Shown here one piece after another: positions 61,168-64,000 of a DNA stretch of 64,000 nt. The notes below the pieces were generated by a model that made no database searches, was not told where the DNA came from, and worked only from the letters and a program-made list of their open reading frames with translations. The first letter of the stretch is position 1, and every line of letters starts with the position of its first letter. Source of the DNA: Chthonomonas calidirosea T49 (GTDB lineage Bacteria > Armatimonadota > Chthonomonadetes > Chthonomonadales > Chthonomonadaceae); NCBI RefSeq assembly GCF_000427095.1, contig NC_021487.1, positions 2,377,325 through 2,441,324 on the forward strand. The letters are read 5' to 3'. The translations under genes and the position numbers were made by a program.

Positions 61168-62721
61168 TTAACCTGCCGTGTTGGCCGCGAGAGTGCTTGC
61201 GATCGAGGTGACCTCGGCAAAGCTCGCCTTGAGCTGACCGTACAGCGCGCGATAGAGCGGGTAGTAGCGATTGTAGATGGCCTGATTCTGTGGGTTGACT
61301 TGGGTACGATGCGTCACCTGAATCACACTTCGGCAAGCGGCCTCAACGGAGGGGTAGATCCCCGTTCCCACCCCGGCCAGAAGAGCCACTCCCAGGGCCG
61401 GACCTTCGTCCACGTTGATAGTGACGTGGTCTAGTCCAATGATGTCGGCCTGGATCTGACGCCAAAGAGGGCTGCGTGCACCTCCGCCCGATGCACGTAC
61501 CTGTTGAATGGGCACCTGCATCTCCCGCAAAATCTCAAAGGAGTCACGTAAACCGTAGGCCACACCCTCCAGAACGGCGCGTGCCATATAGGCTCGATGA
61601 CAACGGCGTGTGATGCCGAAGAACACGCCGCGGGCGTTTGGGTCGGAATAGGGGGTTCGCTCACCCGTGAGGTAGGGTAAAAACAGCAGTCCCTCGCACC
61701 CCGCAGGGGCTCTTTCCGCCTCCGCACAGATGATCTCGTAAGGATCGCGCCCTAGCGCTTGCGCCACCGCCCGCTCCGGCTCGCAGAAGGTATCGCGATA
61801 CCATTGCAGCGAGCCGCCCGCCGAAAGCATTACACCCATGAGATGCCACTTTCCTGGCACCGCGTGGCAAAAGGTATGAAGGCGCAGCTGAGGGTCTACA
61901 ACAGGAGCATCGCTATAGGCAAAAACGACCCCGGAGGTGCCAACGGTAGACGAGACGATGCCGGTCTCCACAATGCCGTTGCCCACGGCGCCAGCTGCCT
62001 GATCGCCGCCGCCTCCGACAACCGGTGTTCCCTCTGCGAGGCCGGTTGCAGCAGCGGCTTCCGCCGTAATCCGCCCTGTTATCTCCGGCGATTCGTACAC
62101 TTTGGGCATCCAGTCACGTGGGATGGCAATGGCGTCGAGCAGCTCTTCGGCCCAAGCGCGTTTCCTTACGTTGAAAAGCGCCGTTCCACTGGCGTCGGAG
62201 ACCTCGGTGGCGTATTCGCCCGTAAGACGAAATCGTACATAGTCCTTTGGCAGCAGCACCTTGCGCACCCTTGCATAGTGGTGGGGTTCATGCTGACGCA
62301 GCCAGATGATCTTGCCGGCGGTAAAGCCGGTTAGCACCGGATTCGATATAAGCTCTACCACCTTGTCGCGCCCCACCGTCTGCATAATCCAGTCGCACTC
62401 GGCCTGAGTGCGTTGGTCGTTCCAGAGGATGGCGGGCCGGATGACCGCGTTGTTTTCATCGAGGAAAACGGAGCCATGCATCTGGCCCGAAAGTCCAATA
62501 CCCTTTATCTCCTTGGGGTCTACTCCAGCATCGTGTAGCACCCGCCGCAACGTGGCGCAGGTCGCTTCCCACCAATCGTGCGGGTTCTGCTCGCTCCAAA
62601 GTGGGTGAGGGGTGGAGAGCGGGTACTCGTAGGTAGCGCGCGCTTTTACCTGTCCGCTCTCATCTACCAAGATCGTTTTGGTGCCACTTGTTCCTATATC
62701 CAGTCCGATGAGGAAGGGCAT
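61168..62721 (-). CDS. xylB: xylulokinase (FGGY sugar kinase)
   Basis: Phosphorylates xylulose for the pentose phosphate pathway. The 517-residue FGGY kinase begins MPFLIGLDIGTSGTKTILVD, has LSGQMHGSVFLD, the conserved GGGDQAAGAVGNG and GGGARSPLWRQIQADI motifs. AGGAG lies 7 nt before ATG 62721, so the frame from 62775 is not used. It stands apart from the LacI operon at 9-13 kb but would feed the same pathway. Confidence 0.92.
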   Translation of the reverse strand: MPFLIGLDIGTSGTKTILVDESGQVKARATYEYPLSTPHPLWSEQNPHDWWEATCATLRRVLHDAGVDPKEIKGIGLSGQMHGSVFLDENNAVIRPAILWNDQRTQAECDWIMQTVGRDKVVELISNPVLTGFTAGKIIWLRQHEPHHYARVRKVLLPKDYVRFRLTGEYATEVSDASGTALFNVRKRAWAEELLDAIAIPRDWMPKVYESPEITGRITAEAAAATGLAEGTPVVGGGGDQAAGAVGNGIVETGIVSSTVGTSGVVFAYSDAPVVDPQLRLHTFCHAVPGKWHLMGVMLSAGGSLQWYRDTFCEPERAVAQALGRDPYEIICAEAERAPAGCEGLLFLPYLTGERTPYSDPNARGVFFGITRRCHRAYMARAVLEGVAYGLRDSFEILREMQVPIQQVRASGGGARSPLWRQIQADIIGLDHVTINVDEGPALGVALLAGVGTGIYPSVEAACRSVIQVTHRTQVNPQNQAIYNRYYPLYRALYGQLKASFAEVTSIASTLAANTAG

Positions 62722-62746
62722 AACATAGCTCCTAAAAAGAAATGGG

Positions 62747-62775
62747 ATGCTGCCGTTGGGGAACGCCGGCAGCAT
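62747..62775 (-). terminator. terminator between mntH and xylB
   Basis: ATGCTGCCG (62747-62755) pairs with CGGCAGCAT (62767-62775). On the minus strand it is followed by CCCATTTCTTTTT. It ends the mntH transcript. Confidence 0.75.
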
Positions 62776-62829
62776 TGCTTTTAGATGTTACCTCAACAAG
62801 ACGCGCTCTTGAAACGAGCCGCTTTCGCT

Positions 62830-64000
62830 CTAGTGGCCGCCGTGGAGGGAGGTGATGATGAGCCAGGCGTTAAGCACGACGATGAGCACGGCCAAAAGCA
62901 CGCCAGTGATCTGCACAAGGCGGCTGTTGACAAGTGGCCCCATGCGCCGGCGGTCGCCTGTTATCTGAATCAAGGGAATAACGGCCAAGGGTAGCTGCAT
63001 GGAGAGCACAACCTGACTGAAGAGCATGAGCTGGTCTATACCGTGTGCTCCATAGAGGATAACGGCCGTGGCGGCGGGCACGATGGCCAGACCACGGGAG
63101 ATAAGGCGTCGCAGCCAAGGGGCAATACGGATGTGGAGGAAGCCCTCGAGAATGATCTGGCCGGCCAACGTTCCTGTGAGCGTGGAGTTCTGGCCTGAAG
63201 CGAGGAGCCCAATCGCAAAGAGAGGGGTGGCCAGAGAAACCCCGAGCAGCGGGGTGAGCATGCGGTAAGCGTCTTGGATGCCCGTGATATCATGATGGCC
63301 GGTGCGATAGAAGGTGGCTGCCGCGAGAATGAGGATAGCGGCGTTAACGAAGAGGGCCAGCATAAGCGCAACAAACGAATCGGTTTGTGCCATGCGCACG
63401 GCCTCTTTCTTATCCTCCCAGCTCTCGCCGAAATCGCGGGTTTGCACTATCGAGGAGTGAAGATAGAGGTTGTGCGGCATAACGGTGGCGCCCAGTATGC
63501 CGAGCGCGATATAGAGCATGCCGGCGTTTCGTACGATATCGCTGCCCGGCACAAAGCCAGCTAGCATCGCATGGAAAGAGGGGTGCGCATAGAACAGTTC
63601 GATGCAAAAGACCGCCATAATGGTGGCGATGAGCGTAATGACGAGACCTTCTATCCAGCGAAAGCCCTTATGCTGAAGGGCTAGCAGCAGAAGCACATCC
63701 AGACCGGTTAGAATCACGCCGGCGGCCAGGGGAATGTGAAACAAGAGGTTGAGCGCAATGGCAGCGCCTATGACCTCGGCGATATCGCAGGCCACAATGG
63801 CGATTTCGGCAGAGATCCACAAAAAAATGGCGACCGGTTTTTTATAGATGTCACGACAGGCCTGCGCCAGATCGCGCCCCGTGGCGATGCCGAGTTTGGC
63901 CGAGAGCGCTTGAAGGAATACGGCCATAAGACTGGAGATAAGCACCACGCTCAGCAGTCGATAGGCATAGGCTGCTCCACCACCAATGTCGGTGGCCCAG
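62830..64000 (-). CDS. mntH: Nramp-family divalent metal transporter, 5' end beyond the window
   Basis: A proton-coupled Mn2+/Fe2+ importer. The visible 390 residues cover ten or so hydrophobic segments: WATDIGGGAAYAYRLL at the edge (part of the DPGNWATD family signature), then GATVMPHNLYLHSSIV (the MPH metal-binding motif), and C-terminal helices. The frame stays open to the right edge; GTG 63948 lies inside the first helix and is not the start. Confidence 0.93.
   Translation of the reverse strand, partial: WATDIGGGAAYAYRLLSVVLISSLMAVFLQALSAKLGIATGRDLAQACRDIYKKPVAIFLWISAEIAIVACDIAEVIGAAIALNLLFHIPLAAGVILTGLDVLLLLALQHKGFRWIEGLVITLIATIMAVFCIELFYAHPSFHAMLAGFVPGSDIVRNAGMLYIALGILGATVMPHNLYLHSSIVQTRDFGESWEDKKEAVRMAQTDSFVALMLALFVNAAILILAAATFYRTGHHDITGIQDAYRMLTPLLGVSLATPLFAIGLLASGQNSTLTGTLAGQIILEGFLHIRIAPWLRRLISRGLAIVPAATAVILYGAHGIDQLMLFSQVVLSMQLPLAVIPLIQITGDRRRMGPLVNSRLVQITGVLLAVLIVVLNAWLIITSLHGGH

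Noticed and set aside
1-64000. CRISPR arrays and tRNA or rRNA genes
   Set aside because: No regularly spaced direct repeats and no cloverleaf or rRNA segments were noticed by eye; a covariance-model search would be decisive.

Overview
The window looks like the chromosome of a free-living, saccharolytic member of the Armatimonadota, with Chthonomonas-type bacteria the closest fit I can suggest. This is an inference from content, since no rRNA gene is present. The signs are the many DUF1559 / H-X9-DG pseudopilins with an almost invariant N-terminus ([14 protein letters not shown] followed by FPVFAQARE), a moderate GC content, plant- and algal-polysaccharide enzymes (GH50, GH5-like, GH78, CE7), LacI-type regulators, and an LL-diaminopimelate aminotransferase. 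Housekeeping genes (smpB, lysS, greA, rel, metG, folP, queE, galT, xylB, mntH) are scattered among accessory genes.

Layout. 0-3.7 kb: M14 carboxypeptidase, Rieske ferredoxin, and a membrane-anchored rotamase whose C-terminus is out of frame. 3.77-5.15 kb: a dead IS605-type element with divergent tnpA and tnpB, both lacking catalytic residues. 5.2-9.1 kb: a membrane protein, two related secreted proteins and a pseudopilin unit, all on the minus strand. 9.2-13.2 kb: a LacI regulator with a clear operator/promoter, divergent from an operon encoding a TIM-barrel/ribulose-phosphate-epimerase fusion and a zinc polyol dehydrogenase. 13.3-20.1 kb: HIT protein, Gfo/Idh/MocA oxidoreductase, hydrolase, smpB, lysS, greA, CE7 esterase. 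20.2-26.7 kb: TPR proteins and two pseudopilins. 26.7-32.5 kb: a second LacI regulator with a consensus promoter and palindrome, divergent from GH50 and GH5-like hydrolases. 32.6-40.4 kb: caspase-like protease, rel, a TIM-barrel protein, two more pseudopilins. 40.6-48.1 kb: GH78, RicT-like protein, FmdB, DUF2007, metG, ABC-2 permease. 48.2-51.4 kb: the most unusual locus (below). 51.4-64 kb: glycosyltransferase, TPR protein, hydrolase and dapL operon; folP-queE; metB-GNAT-small ORF-galT operon; xylB; and mntH running off the right edge.

The locus at 48.2-51.4 kb has a strong sigma-70-type promoter, an ECF-sigma-like gene, a secreted 10-cysteine proline-tailed mini-protein, a membrane-anchored protein, a pseudopilin and a DsbA-like CPAC thiol oxidoreductase, all on one strand. 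This order suggests a regulated export and oxidative-folding pathway for a disulfide-rich peptide. Three of the five genes carry exactly one reading-frame lesion each: an extra A in an A4 run, a TAA directly after the signal peptide, and a TAG at the conserved pseudopilin Tyr. Everything else about them (RBS, frame, composition) is intact. Either the locus has just been lost, or its expression needs recoding, or the sequence has errors there.

No tRNA, rRNA, CRISPR array or complete mobile element was found.
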